Shown here: one piece after another, positions 8,949-18,073 of the stretch
How the letters are laid out: the number at the start of each line of letters is the position of its first letter
Position numbering within the stretch: position 1 is the stretch's first letter
Assembly (NCBI GenBank): GCA_016869675.1
Contig: VGDP01000012.1
Location: 1 to 64,000, forward strand
Direction: 5' to 3'
DNA length: 64,000 bases
DNA from: Alphaproteobacteria bacterium
GTDB lineage: Bacteria > Pseudomonadota > Alphaproteobacteria > SP197
Notes under the pieces: model-generated
What the model saw: only the letters and a program-made list of their open reading frames with translations
Databases searched by the model: none
Told to the model about the DNA's origin: nothing
Program-made: the position numbers and the translations under genes

Positions 8949-10094
8949 ATGCGCATCGAGCAGCCCGTGAACATCGCCGATCTGCGGCGCGCCGCCCTGC
9001 AGCGGTTGCCGTGGATCATCGGCGACTGGCTGGACGGTGGGTCCGAGGACGAACGCGCCGTGCGGCGCAATCTCGCTCAGTTCGAACGCTTCCGGCTGGT
9101 GCCGCGCTACCTGGTCGACATCACCGGGGCCTCGACCGGCACCAGCCTGTTCGGGCGCGGCTACGCCTGCCCCTTTGGCATCGCGCCGACCGGGTACCCG
9201 TGCATCTTCCGGCCGCAGGGCGACCTTCTGCTCGCGCGGGCCGCCGCGGCCGCCGATATCCCGTTCATCATGTCGGGCGCCGCCACGGCGACCGTCGAGG
9301 CGGTCGGCGCCGCCGCGCCGGATCACGCCTGGTTCCAACTCTACGCGGCGAAGGACGAAGGCATCACGCGCGACATGATCGCGCGCGCCGTGGCCGCCGG
9401 CCGGCCGGCGCTGGTGGTGACGGTAGACGTGCCCGCGGATCCGAAGCGCGAACGCGACATCCGCAACGGCTTCGACATGCCGCCGCCCATGGGGCCACGG
9501 CTCGTGCTCGACGGCCTCGTGCATCCGCAGTGGACCTGGCGCTATCTGGCTGCAGGCGGTCTGCCGACCATGGCCAACTGGGCGCCCTACGCGCCGAAGG
9601 GCATGGACGCCGTGGGCGTCGCCCGCTTCGCCAGCGACAAGTTCCACGCCACCCTGAGCTGGCGGCACGTCGAGGCGTTCCGCGCCCAATGGCCGGGCAC
9701 CCTGATCCTCAAGGGCATCATGGACGCAGGCGACGCGCGGCGCGCCGCCGAGGCGGGTGTCGACGGCCTGATCGTCTCAAACCACGGCGGCCGCCAGGGC
9801 GACCGGCTGCCCGCCGCGCTCGAGGTTGTGCCGCGCATCCTCGACGCCGCCCCGAACCTGACCGTCATGATGGACGGCGGCATCCGGCGCGGCGCCGACA
9901 TCGTCACCGCGCTCGCGCTGGGCGCGCGCTTCGTCTTCGTCGGGCGCGCCACGCTGTTCGGGCTGGCCACCGCCGGTCAGGCGGGTGTCGCCCACGCCAT
10001 CGCGATCCTCAAGGACGAAATGCTGGTGACCATGCGCCAGATCGGTCGCCCGACCATCGCGAGCCTCGGGCCCGACGCCGTGCTGACGACCTGA
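8949..10094 (+). CDS. FMN-dependent alpha-hydroxy-acid oxidase/dehydrogenase
   Basis: 381 residues with the glycolate oxidase/L-lactate dehydrogenase (LldD) TIM-barrel signatures: FGIAPTGYPC, WFQLYAAKDEG, LILKGIMDAGDA (FMN-binding Lys) and the active-site SNHGGRQ with the catalytic His and Arg. Two positions deviate. The Tyr that binds the substrate carboxylate in glycolate oxidase (Tyr24) aligns with Trp in IGDWLDGG, and RQLD is RQGD. The substrate may therefore differ from simple lactate or glycolate. It oxidises an L-2-hydroxy acid to a 2-oxo acid with FMN. It lies between the broken cluster and a leftward HyuA gene, with no obvious operon partner. Confidence 0.9.
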   Translation: MRIEQPVNIADLRRAALQRLPWIIGDWLDGGSEDERAVRRNLAQFERFRLVPRYLVDITGASTGTSLFGRGYACPFGIAPTGYPCIFRPQGDLLLARAAAAADIPFIMSGAATATVEAVGAAAPDHAWFQLYAAKDEGITRDMIARAVAAGRPALVVTVDVPADPKRERDIRNGFDMPPPMGPRLVLDGLVHPQWTWRYLAAGGLPTMANWAPYAPKGMDAVGVARFASDKFHATLSWRHVEAFRAQWPGTLILKGIMDAGDARRAAEAGVDGLIVSNHGGRQGDRLPAALEVVPRILDAAPNLTVMMDGGIRRGADIVTALALGARFVFVGRATLFGLATAGQAGVAHAIAILKDEMLVTMRQIGRPTIASLGPDAVLTT

Positions 10095-10106
10095 GACGAC
10101 GCCCGC

Positions 10107-11639
10107 TCAGGCGATGTCGCCGACCACGCGGACGCGGGCGCGGAGGGCGTTGCCGGGCATGTAGGCGAGCGGCAGATCTTCGACCTCCACGACCTTGAGC
10201 GACGCCGGGTCGGCGCCTGCCGCGACCGCCCGGCGCTCGGCGATGCGCGTCGCCTCGGCGATCACGGCCTCGCGCGGCAGGCCCTGGAACACCTGGTCGC
10301 ATTCGCCCGAGACCTGGGCGATGGCGGCGCCGACCGCGTTGGCCACCGCGCCGTGCTCGACGCGGATCACGGCGCTGACGCCGGGCAGGTCGTCCGGCAC
10401 CAGGAAGGCGCCGCCCCCCACCGCGATCACGGGTACGTCGCCGGCCTCGGTCTTCATGCGGTCGATCGCAGACGCGATGGTCTCGCGCACCCGGGCGAGC
10501 GCCTCGTCGACGAACGCGCGCGGCAGACTGGCGACCCGCGCGGGCTCGCCCAGGCGGATCAGCCCGGCCGCCACGGCCAGGTCCGTGGCGGTCAGGTCGG
10601 GGCCGCCGAACACCAGCGCGCGCTCGGTCAGCCGGTAGCCGGTGCTGAGCGGGCCGATGGCGAGCGGTTCGCACCCGATCAGGGTGCCGCCGCCGAACGC
10701 GACCGACAGCAGGTCCGGCATGCGGAACAGCGTGCGCACGCCGCCGATGGCGACCACGTTGTTGGCTTCGCGCGGGAAGCCGTTACGCAGCATGCCCACG
10801 TCGGTGGTCGTGCCGCCCACGTCCACCACCATGGCGTCGGCCCGCCGCGACAGGTAGGCCGCGCCGCGCATGCTGTTGGTCGGGCCCGAGGCGAAGCTGA
10901 ACACGGGGAAACGGCGTGCCACGTCGGCCGGCAGCACGGTGCCGTCGTTCTGGGTCAGGAACAGGCGCGCATCGATGCCGCTCGCCGCGATCGCGCGGGT
11001 GAAAGCTTCCGTCGTTCGGACCGCCAGCACCGAAAGGCTGGCGTTCAGCAGCGTCGCGTTCTCGCGCTCCAGGAGCCCGATGCGCCCCACGGCATGGGAC
11101 TGGGTGACGGCGACGCCGGGGCATTCCTCGGCCAGGATGGCGGCGGCGCGTTCCTCGTGCGCGGCCGTCAGCGGCGAGAAGGCGGCGGTCACGCCGACGG
11201 CCGGGTAGCCGGCGGCGCGGATGCGCCGGGCGATGACGCGCAACGCCTCCTCGTCGAGATCCGCGAACACCCGGCCGTCGAACTCGTGGCCGCCGCGCAG
11301 CAGGAAGATTTCGCCGCGCGCATGCTGGGCGAGATCGACGGGCCAGTCGATGAAGGGTTCGAGCGAGGCGCTGGCCGGCAGGCAGAGGCGGATCGCCGCG
11401 ATCCTGGCCAGGTCGCGGCGCTGCACGACGGCGTTGGTGAAGTGGGTCGTGCCGATCATCACCGCGTCCAGGCTGGTCGGCGCGACGCCGGACGCCGCCA
11501 GCACCTGGCGCAGCGCCTCGGTGATGCCGCCCATGACGTCCTCGGTGGTCGGCGACTTGACCGCGCCGAGGATCGCGTCCCCGTCGATCAGCACGGCATC
11601 CGTGTTGGTGCCGCCGACATCGATGCCGATGCGCCTCAT
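10107..11639 (-). CDS. Hydantoinase/oxoprolinase family protein, short HyuA-like form
   Basis: 510 residues starting [18 protein letters not shown], the actin-like ATP-binding phosphate-1 motif of HyuA/oxoprolinase. [15 protein letters not shown] in the middle is the second ASKHA motif, and [13 protein letters not shown] and [10 protein letters not shown] close the fold. Classical HyuA proteins are about 650-700 residues; this one lacks the extra C-terminal domain and has no HyuB beside it. It belongs to the shorter subgroup that occurs alone or with other amidohydrolase-type partners. It ends shortly after the convergent hydroxy-acid oxidase stop and starts about 100 bases from the divergent luciferase-like gene. 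Confidence 0.87.
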   Translation of the reverse strand: MRRIGIDVGGTNTDAVLIDGDAILGAVKSPTTEDVMGGITEALRQVLAASGVAPTSLDAVMIGTTHFTNAVVQRRDLARIAAIRLCLPASASLEPFIDWPVDLAQHARGEIFLLRGGHEFDGRVFADLDEEALRVIARRIRAAGYPAVGVTAAFSPLTAAHEERAAAILAEECPGVAVTQSHAVGRIGLLERENATLLNASLSVLAVRTTEAFTRAIAASGIDARLFLTQNDGTVLPADVARRFPVFSFASGPTNSMRGAAYLSRRADAMVVDVGGTTTDVGMLRNGFPREANNVVAIGGVRTLFRMPDLLSVAFGGGTLIGCEPLAIGPLSTGYRLTERALVFGGPDLTATDLAVAAGLIRLGEPARVASLPRAFVDEALARVRETIASAIDRMKTEAGDVPVIAVGGGAFLVPDDLPGVSAVIRVEHGAVANAVGAAIAQVSGECDQVFQGLPREAVIAEATRIAERRAVAAGADPASLKVVEVEDLPLAYMPGNALRARVRVVGDIA

Positions 11640-11738
11640 GGCCCCTGTCTTAGCCGGTCCGGCGCGCCACGGCGACGGCCTTCGCGCCTGTGCGCGGCGC
11701 GCGCGGGCCGCGTCGTCGTCGGCTATGATGGCCGGGCG

Positions 11739-12743
11739 ATGATCCCCCTCTCGGTCCTCGACCTCGCGCCCATCGCCGAAGGCTTCGACGCGGCCTGGGC
11801 GCTGACCAACGCGCGCGCGCTGGCCCGGCACGTCGAACGTCTCGGCTACCGCCGTTACTGGCTGGCGGAGCACCACAACATGCCGGGCATCGCCAGCGCG
11901 GCCACCGCGGTGGTCATGGCCCACGTGGCCGGCGGTACGTCGACCATTCGCGTCGGCGCCGGCGGCGTCATGCTGCCGAACCACGCGCCGCTGGTGATCG
12001 CCGAGCAGTTCGGCACGCTGGAGTCGCTCTATCCCGGGCGCATCGACCTGGGCATCGGGCGCGCGCCCGGCACCAACCCGGTGACCGCGGACGCGCTGCG
12101 CCGCACGCTGGCCGACGACATCGACCGGTTTCCCGAGGACGTGGTCGAGCTGCTGAACTACTTTCTGCCGCCCCGGCCCGGCCAGCAGGTGCGCGCGGTC
12201 CCTGGCGCCGGGCTCGGCGTGCCGGTCTGGATCCTCGGCTCCAGCCTCTACGGCGCCCAGCTCGCCGCCGCGCTGGGCCTGCCCTACGCCTTTGCCTCGC
12301 ACTTCGCGCCGGCGATGATGGCCGAGGCGGTCGCGTTCTACCGCGGTAACTTCCGCCCCTCGGCGGCGCTGGCGCATTCCTATGTCATGCTGGGTGTCAA
12401 CGTCTTCGCCGCCGACACGGACCGCGAGGCGCGCCGCCTTTTCAGCTCGGTGCAGCAGGCGTTCGTCAACCTGCGAATGGGGCGCCCGGGCAAGCTGCCG
12501 CCGCCGGTCGAGGACTACGAGGCGACGCTCGGCGCGCCGGAACGGCTCATGCTCGAACGCGCGCTCGCCGTCTCGGTCGTTGGCTCGACTGACACGGTGC
12601 GCGACGGTCTGCGCGCCTTGGCCGAGCGTACCGGCGCGGACGAGTTCATGGTCACAGCGCACATCCACGACTTCGAGGCACGGTTGCGATCGTTCGCCCT
12701 GACGGCCGAGGTGGCGATCGACCGTGCCCACGCGGCCGATTGA
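11739..12743 (+). CDS. LLM-class flavin-dependent oxidoreductase (YhbW/MsnO8-like)
   Basis: 334 residues, luciferase-like monooxygenase fold. Characteristic stretches are [57 protein letters not shown] and [19 protein letters not shown], which define the alkanal-monooxygenase-like group using FMNH2 (or F420 in other groups). The ATG at 11739 is placed where family homology begins; no strong Shine-Dalgarno is seen. The physiological substrate is unknown. The next gene, a broken SDR, follows after 28 bases on the same strand and was probably in the same operon. Confidence 0.9.
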   Translation: MIPLSVLDLAPIAEGFDAAWALTNARALARHVERLGYRRYWLAEHHNMPGIASAATAVVMAHVAGGTSTIRVGAGGVMLPNHAPLVIAEQFGTLESLYPGRIDLGIGRAPGTNPVTADALRRTLADDIDRFPEDVVELLNYFLPPRPGQQVRAVPGAGLGVPVWILGSSLYGAQLAAALGLPYAFASHFAPAMMAEAVAFYRGNFRPSAALAHSYVMLGVNVFAADTDREARRLFSSVQQAFVNLRMGRPGKLPPPVEDYEATLGAPERLMLERALAVSVVGSTDTVRDGLRALAERTGADEFMVTAHIHDFEARLRSFALTAEVAIDRAHAAD

Positions 12744-12771
12744 CGGGACCTATCAGCGGAGGAGGCAGGCG

Positions 12772-13247
12772 ATGGCGCGGGGCGGAATCATGGTGGTGAC
12801 GGGCGGCAGCCGGGGCATCGGCGCCGCCATCGCGCTGCTGAGGGGGAGCGCGGCTGGGACGTGTGCGTCAACTTCACCGCCACGGCCGATCGCGCCGAAG
12901 TCGTGGCCGCCAAGATCAGGGCCCAGGGGCGCCAGGCCATCGCCGTGCGCGCGGACGTGGCAAAGCCGGAGGACGTCGAGCGCCTGTTCGCCGAGACCGA
13001 CCGGCAGCTCGGGTGCGTCGAGGCGCTGGTCAACAACGCGGCGATCTCGATCGAGGCGCCTATCGCCGACCATGACCCGGCGGTCATGCGGCGCATCATC
13101 GACACCAACCTGCTCAACCCGGCGCTCACCTGCCGCCAGGCGATCCGCCGCATGGCGACGCGGCGCGGCGGTGCGGGCGGCGTGATCGTCAACATCTCGG
13201 CGATTTCCGACGTTCCTCGGCGCACGTCCGGCCCGAATGCTCCCTGA
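12772..13247 (+). pseudogene. SDR-family oxidoreductase, frameshifted and C-terminally truncated
   Basis: A strong Shine-Dalgarno (GGAGGAGG) precedes an ATG opening MARGGIMVVTGGSRGIGAA, the Rossmann TGxxxGIG motif. Near 12840, in a run of five Gs, the frame shifts by one base into WDVCVNFTATADRAEVV, then VNNAAIS (NNAG motif) and a serine-strand start VIVNISAIS. It then stops at 13247 before the catalytic YxxxK and the last third of a normal SDR (about 250 residues). No matching C-terminal part follows; the convergent pip gene ends 11 bases later. It is therefore truncated as well as frameshifted. Confidence 0.85.
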
Positions 13248-13257
13248 TACGGTGGGA

Positions 13258-14211
13258 CTACGCCACGTCCCTTAGCCGTTCCATAGCGGCGACCAGCGCC
13301 TCGCGGATGCCGATGTCGAACGAGGAGTGGCCGGCGTCGGGCACGCTGACATAGTAGGCCTCGGGCCATGCCAGATGCAGGTCGTAGGCGTCGCATGGCG
13401 GGCAGTTGAAGTCGTCCTGGCCCTGGACGATGGCGCCGGGCATGCCGCGCAGGCGGTCGGCGCGGGTCAGCAGCGCCTGCTCGCCCGTGAAGCCGTGCCG
13501 GTGCATGTAGACGGCGGCGATGCGCCCCGACGCCCGTTCGACCGCCGGGTCGTCGAACGTCCATGTGATCGCGGGATCGGGGCGCCGGGTGGCGCCGCAC
13601 AGATGCGCGTGTTGGTTCCACGCCCGGATCACCGGCATGTGCACGGCCGGGTCCGGGTCCAGGATCAGGCGCTCCAAGGCGGCCGAGGGGTCGGCGCGCT
13701 CGGCCTCGGGGATCGCCGCCATCAGGAGCGCCCAGGCCTCGGGGCGCACCAGGCGGGAATCGCGGAAGTACCAGCCGTCATCGAGCCCGTGGCCGAGCGA
13801 GACGCCGCGCACCACCAGGGCGCGGCACCGCTCCGGGTGGGTCACCGCGTAAGCGAGCGCGAGCGTCGAGCCCCATGATCCGCCGAACACGATCCAGCGG
13901 TCGATGCCGAACAGGGAACGCAGGTGCTCGATGTCCGCCACCAAGTGGGCCGGCGTGTTGGCGGCGAGTTCGCCGAGCGGCGTCGAGCGCCACGACCCGC
14001 GCTGGTCGAAGGCGATCAGGCGGTAGTGGTCGGGGTCGAAGAAACGGCGCACGTGCGGCGACCAGGCGCTGCCCGGCCCGCCGTGCAAGAAGACCACGGG
14101 GACACCCCTCGGGTTGCCCGACTGTTCCACGTGAAGCGTGTGGATCGGGTCCACCGGCACGCGGCGCACGTCGAACGGCTCGATCGGCGGGTAGAGCGCG
14201 GTGCGAGTCAT
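13258..14211 (-). CDS. pip: Proline iminopeptidase
   Basis: 317-residue alpha/beta-hydrolase of family S33. Visible motifs are the oxyanion-hole FLHGGPGSAW (residues 41-50), nucleophile Ser112 in FGGSWGST, the acid in VQGQDDFNCPP and the His in DAGHSSFD. The length and the opening YPPIEPFDVRRVPVD are typical. It removes N-terminal proline from peptides in the cytoplasm. The usual DQRGCGRS/DQRGSGRS loop reads DQRGSWRS, a small oddity near the active site. The start overlaps the stop of the upstream acyl-CoA synthetase-like gene (ATGA), so the two are translationally coupled. Confidence 0.93.
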   Translation of the reverse strand: MTRTALYPPIEPFDVRRVPVDPIHTLHVEQSGNPRGVPVVFLHGGPGSAWSPHVRRFFDPDHYRLIAFDQRGSWRSTPLGELAANTPAHLVADIEHLRSLFGIDRWIVFGGSWGSTLALAYAVTHPERCRALVVRGVSLGHGLDDGWYFRDSRLVRPEAWALLMAAIPEAERADPSAALERLILDPDPAVHMPVIRAWNQHAHLCGATRRPDPAITWTFDDPAVERASGRIAAVYMHRHGFTGEQALLTRADRLRGMPGAIVQGQDDFNCPPCDAYDLHLAWPEAYYVSVPDAGHSSFDIGIREALVAAMERLRDVA

Positions 14212-16016
14212 GGCCGGACCCCCGCGCCGGGCGCGATCGCGCCGTCGCGGTCCAGATGGAGCGCCACCGCCAGGCGCGACGTGCCCTCGAGCAGCGGCGC
14301 CGCACGGGCCAAGCGGACGATCGCCCCGACCAGCGCCGCGCGGTCCCCAAGGTCCAGGCCCAGTCCTCCAACCAGCCGTTCGGCCTCGGCTTCGTCGCAC
14401 GGCGCCAGCACGGCGCGCTCGGCCGCCACGGGCCAAACGACCCGCATGGTGACCAGCGGGCCGAAATCGGCGTCGCGCGCCGCCTCCAGCACGATCGGCA
14501 CGGACGGACGGGCAACCGTGCCGCCACCCAGGAGCTCGCGCGCCTCGGCATCGTCGAGCGAGCGCCCATCCGCCAAACGCGCGCGCCAGCGCGCGCCTTC
14601 GGCGTCGTCCAGCGGGCCGGGCGGCGCCGGCCGAGGTCGCGCGAGGCCGTTGCGGTACGCGAACAGGTGCCGGATTGCCTTGAGCGCCATGTCGGTGCTG
14701 TCGAGCAGCGGCACGCCGGCGCGCGTCATGGCGACTGCCGTGTCGTTGCCGCCACGCCCCATGTCGTTGACCGCCAGCACCGGCTTGCCGGTGCGCTTGG
14801 CCGCCTCGAGGCACAGCTTGGGGTAGCCGCCGGTCAGATCCTCGGCCCACGCGATGTCGCCGAAGAAGGCGACGAGCGCGGTCGCCGGGTCCTCGGCCAG
14901 GGCGACCATGCAATCGGTGAACACCGCTTCGTAATCGCGCCCCGTGCCCCAGGCGTCGATCGGGTTGACCGGCGCCAGCCCGAACTCCAGCCTCTCGGCC
15001 AGGCGCGCCTGGGTCGCCGGCCCGATCCGCGCGATCGGCACGCCCTCGCCCGCCGCCTGGTCGAGCAGGGCGCCCCGCACGCCCCCGGAATCGAGGATCG
15101 CGCCCAACCCGCCCGGACCGGGGCGGCGCGGACCCGCGAAGGCGATCAGGGTTGCCGCCATCTCATGGGTGCTGGCGACGCGGATGACGCCATGGCGGTC
15201 GAACACGGCCTGGTACGCCGGGTCCGCGCCGACGCGGGCGTTGGAGTGGACGCGCGCCAGCGCCGCCGCCGCCGGGCTGCGGCCGACCTTTAGCGCCACG
15301 ACCGGGATATCCCGTTCCCGCGCCTTGTCCAGCGCGGCGATGAAACGCTCGGGATCGCGTACCTGCTCGAGGAACAGGGCGATCACCCGGGTCGTCGGCT
15401 GGTCGAGCGCGTAGTCCATGTATTCGGCGGTCGTGGTGACCAGCTCCTGGCCCGCCGAGACGGTCAGGTTGTAGCCGAGCCGCCGGTCGATGCCGACAAT
15501 CTCGCCGTAGACCGTGCCGGAATGGGTGATCAGGGTGATGTTGCCGGGTGCCAGCCAGGCCGGCGTCTCGAACGCGCCGACGTTCGCCTTGGCATCAAGG
15601 TTATAGAAGCCCATGCCGTTGCCGCCGCACACGTGCATGCCGGCGTCCCGCGCGATCGCGGCCAGCCGACCGAGCAGGCGCCGGTCGGGATCGTCCTCGA
15701 CATAGCAGCTGGCGAACACCACGGCGGCCCGCGCTCCCAGCTTGGCGGCGGCGACGAACTGCTCCTCCAGCCGGTGGCTGGCGACGCCCAAGCTGACCAG
15801 GTCGACTGGCTCGGGCAGGTCGTCGAGCGACGGGAAGCACGTGACCCCCTCGATCTCGCGGTAGTTCGGGTTGACCGCATAGACGCGACCCTGGAAGCCG
15901 CCCTTGCGCAGCTCGCGCAGCATGCTGTTGCCCTGGGTGCCGGGCTTCTGGGAAGCCCCGACCAGGGCCACGGAGCGCGGCGCGAGCAGAGGATCGAGGC
16001 GGTGGGAGGAGGTCAC
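14208..16016 (-). CDS. ADP-forming acyl-CoA synthetase-like protein (Acd alpha-type, short ATP-grasp tail)
   Basis: 602 residues. The N-terminus is a CoA-binding domain (RSVALVGASQKPGTQGNSML, YAVNPNYREIEGV), followed by two succinyl-CoA-ligase-like domains (NITLITHSGTVYGE, ALKVGRSPAAA). The swinging phosphohistidine position is probably the His in RVHSNARVG, aligning with SHTGALAG of acetyl-CoA synthetases. The C-terminal part (DAEARELLGGG onwards) resembles only a shortened ATP-grasp module. The family makes or cleaves acyl-CoA with ADP/ATP. It starts divergently from the regulator-Rieske fusion, so the shared intergenic palindrome could control it too. Confidence 0.82.
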   Translation of the reverse strand: MTSSHRLDPLLAPRSVALVGASQKPGTQGNSMLRELRKGGFQGRVYAVNPNYREIEGVTCFPSLDDLPEPVDLVSLGVASHRLEEQFVAAAKLGARAAVVFASCYVEDDPDRRLLGRLAAIARDAGMHVCGGNGMGFYNLDAKANVGAFETPAWLAPGNITLITHSGTVYGEIVGIDRRLGYNLTVSAGQELVTTTAEYMDYALDQPTTRVIALFLEQVRDPERFIAALDKARERDIPVVALKVGRSPAAAALARVHSNARVGADPAYQAVFDRHGVIRVASTHEMAATLIAFAGPRRPGPGGLGAILDSGGVRGALLDQAAGEGVPIARIGPATQARLAERLEFGLAPVNPIDAWGTGRDYEAVFTDCMVALAEDPATALVAFFGDIAWAEDLTGGYPKLCLEAAKRTGKPVLAVNDMGRGGNDTAVAMTRAGVPLLDSTDMALKAIRHLFAYRNGLARPRPAPPGPLDDAEGARWRARLADGRSLDDAEARELLGGGTVARPSVPIVLEAARDADFGPLVTMRVVWPVAAERAVLAPCDEAEAERLVGGLGLDLGDRAALVGAIVRLARAAPLLEGTSRLAVALHLDRDGAIAPGAGVRP

Positions 16017-16134
16017 GGCGTCACCTTCGGATTGAGGGTTCGCTCCTGGTCATAGCGGGGCGTGGCGTGAAGGGAAATGGCCCGACGCGCCGCCCGAAAT
16101 TGGCCGTTTACCAAGGTCCGCCTGGGCCGTCCAG

Positions 16135-16158
16135 ATGATTGAATGGACATTCAATCAT
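16135..16158. promoter_or_regulatory. 24-bp palindromic operator candidate (BetI-like)
   Basis: ATGATTGAATG, two bases (GA) and CATTCAATCAT form a perfect inverted repeat with 11-base arms. It lies in an AT-rich stretch (about 16135-16200) that stands out from the GC-rich surroundings, between the divergent starts of the acyl-CoA synthetase-like gene and the regulator-Rieske fusion. The TGATTGAA...TTCAATCA pattern resembles operators described for BetI-type TetR repressors. A possible -10 (TATCAT, 16171-16176) follows the right arm by 12 bases, so a bound repressor could block RNA polymerase. Autoregulation by the fusion protein is an inference. Confidence 0.7.
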
Positions 16159-16201
16159 AAATGCGCTAATTATCATTACAAATAAACCTGTTACGTATCT
16201 C

Positions 16202-18073
16202 ATGAAGGCTCTCACGGTAGCACGGACCGAGCCGCGTAGCGGCGTTGACAAGCGCGAGGATTCGCGGCGTCAGCAGTTGATCGAGGCGACCATAGCTGTG
16301 ATCGGCAAGCGCGGCTACGCGCGCATGACGTTGGCCGACGTGACCGACCAAGCCAAGGTGAGCCGCGGCATCGCCAACTTCTATTTCAAGAGCAAGGAAG
16401 CCTTGCTGCTCGCCACCCTTGAGCACCTGACCGAGGAGTACACTGCGATCTGGCGCAAGGCGATCGCGGATACGGGCAGCGACCCGGCCAGCCGCCTGGA
16501 CGCCCTGATCGAGGCCGAGTTCAGCACCAAGGTTTGCCGGCGCGACCGCGTGGCCGCGTGGTTCGCGTTCTGGGGCGAGGCGCGCACGCGCAAGGCCTAC
16601 GCCCGCGTCTGCACGGTGACCGACGAGGAGTACTTCCGCGCCGTGGTCGGGCTGGTGAGCGAGCTGGCGCGCGAGGACGGCCAGGACGGGTCGAGCGCCG
16701 AGCCCGTGGCCAACGGTCTGTGCGCCATGATGAACGGCTTCCTGCACGACTACCTGCTGGGCGCCGACGGCTTCGACCGCGCCGCCGCGCGGCGCGCCTG
16801 CCGCATCTACCTGGCCAGTCTGTTCCCGGCCGCCTTCCAGGACCGGGTCGAGCGCGACGAAGGCCCACGCCGCGTGGCTAGACCCAAGAGCCCCCGCCCG
16901 GTCGAGGCGGCCGCCGCCGCCACGGCCGAGACCCTGTCCGCCTGGACCTACCAGGACGCTAGGTTCCATGCGCTGGAGCGCGAGCACATCTTCAAGACGA
17001 CATGGCAACTGGTCGGCCACGTCAGCGAGGTGCCGGCGGTGGGCGACTACGCCACCCTGGTCGTGGCCGGCGAGCGCGCCGTGGTGGTGCGCGGCGAGGA
17101 CGGCGTGCCGCGCGCCTTCGTCAACACCTGCCGGCATCGCGCGGCGTGCGTGGCGCCGGCCGAGCGCGGCCACTGCAACCGCGCGATCGTATGCCCGTAC
17201 CACGGCTGGAACTACGGCTTCGACGGTCGCCTGATCGCCGTACCCGACGAGCCGTCGTTCCCCAGCCTGGACCGGACCCGCTTCGGTCTGACGCCCCTGG
17301 AGACCGAGACCTGGCACGGCTTCATCTTCGTGCGCTTCGATGGTGGCGGGCCATCGGTGGCGACCATGATGGCCCCCTACGAGGCGGAGCTCGCGCCCTA
17401 CCGTCTGGCCGACATGGTGCCGGAAGGCGATGGCGTGTGGAGCGACAGCACCAACGCCGACTGGAAGAACGTCATGGACAATTACCTGGAGGGCTACCAC
17501 CTGCCGGTGGGCCATCCGGGTCTGCAGCGGCTGTTCGGCGGCACCTACGAGGTCGCCGTGGCCGACCACGGCGCCTCGCGCGCCACGTCGAACCTGCGGG
17601 AGGCGCCGTCGCGCGTCTGGAGCGAGCGCGCCTATCAACGCCTGCTACCCGAGGCTTTGCACCTGCCGCCCGAGCGCCGGCGCGCCTGGGTCTATTACGC
17701 GCTGTTCCCCAACACCGCGTTCAACGTCTACCCGCACAACGTGAGCTTCTTCCAGGTGCTGCCTGATGGGCCGGGTCGCGCCACCGTGCGGGCACGCGCC
17801 TACAGCCTGCCGGACGAACGTCGTGCCATGCGCGCGGCCCGGTGGCTGGGCCAGCGCATCAACCACCGGGTCTACCTGGAGGACGAAGTGCTGGTGCGCG
17901 CGGTCCAGGGCGGCCTGGCCTCGACCGGCTACGAAGCCGGTGTGCTGTCCGAGCACGAGGCGTGTCTGCGCGCCTTCCACGACATGGTGCGCCGCCATCT
18001 GCCGGTGGCGCGCCTGCGCCAGCGCCCCGCGGATATGCGCCGTGACAACGCCGGCCGCCGAAAGTTCTCATGA
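16202..18073 (+). CDS. Fusion of BetI/TetR-type regulator and Rieske oxygenase alpha subunit
   Basis: One uninterrupted frame of 623 residues. Residues about 20-75 are a TetR helix-turn-helix (MTLADVTDQAKVSRGIANFYF), continuing through a BetI-type ligand domain to CRIYLASLFPAAF (about 205-220). A charged, Ala/Pro-rich linker of some 35 residues leads into a complete Rieske oxygenase starting ETLSAWTYQD. The [2Fe-2S] ligands are Cys310, His312, Cys331 and His334. The mononuclear iron ligands are His433 and His438 (EGYHLPVGH), and probably Asp561 (YLEDEVLV). Both halves look functional. I chose the ATG at 16202; an upstream TTG at 16139 lies inside the operator-like palindrome. The stop overlaps the start of the next Rieske gene (ATGA). 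The separate TetR at 58.45 kb ends where the linker begins here. Confidence 0.88.
   Translation: MKALTVARTEPRSGVDKREDSRRQQLIEATIAVIGKRGYARMTLADVTDQAKVSRGIANFYFKSKEALLLATLEHLTEEYTAIWRKAIADTGSDPASRLDALIEAEFSTKVCRRDRVAAWFAFWGEARTRKAYARVCTVTDEEYFRAVVGLVSELAREDGQDGSSAEPVANGLCAMMNGFLHDYLLGADGFDRAAARRACRIYLASLFPAAFQDRVERDEGPRRVARPKSPRPVEAAAAATAETLSAWTYQDARFHALEREHIFKTTWQLVGHVSEVPAVGDYATLVVAGERAVVVRGEDGVPRAFVNTCRHRAACVAPAERGHCNRAIVCPYHGWNYGFDGRLIAVPDEPSFPSLDRTRFGLTPLETETWHGFIFVRFDGGGPSVATMMAPYEAELAPYRLADMVPEGDGVWSDSTNADWKNVMDNYLEGYHLPVGHPGLQRLFGGTYEVAVADHGASRATSNLREAPSRVWSERAYQRLLPEALHLPPERRRAWVYYALFPNTAFNVYPHNVSFFQVLPDGPGRATVRARAYSLPDERRAMRAARWLGQRINHRVYLEDEVLVRAVQGGLASTGYEAGVLSEHEACLRAFHDMVRRHLPVARLRQRPADMRRDNAGRRKFS

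Noticed and set aside
16139-16202. TTG start at 16139 adding 21 residues to the regulator-Rieske fusion
   Set aside because: The extension would start inside the palindrome, is AT-rich with no TetR homology, and lacks a ribosome-binding site; the ATG at 16202 fits the family start.
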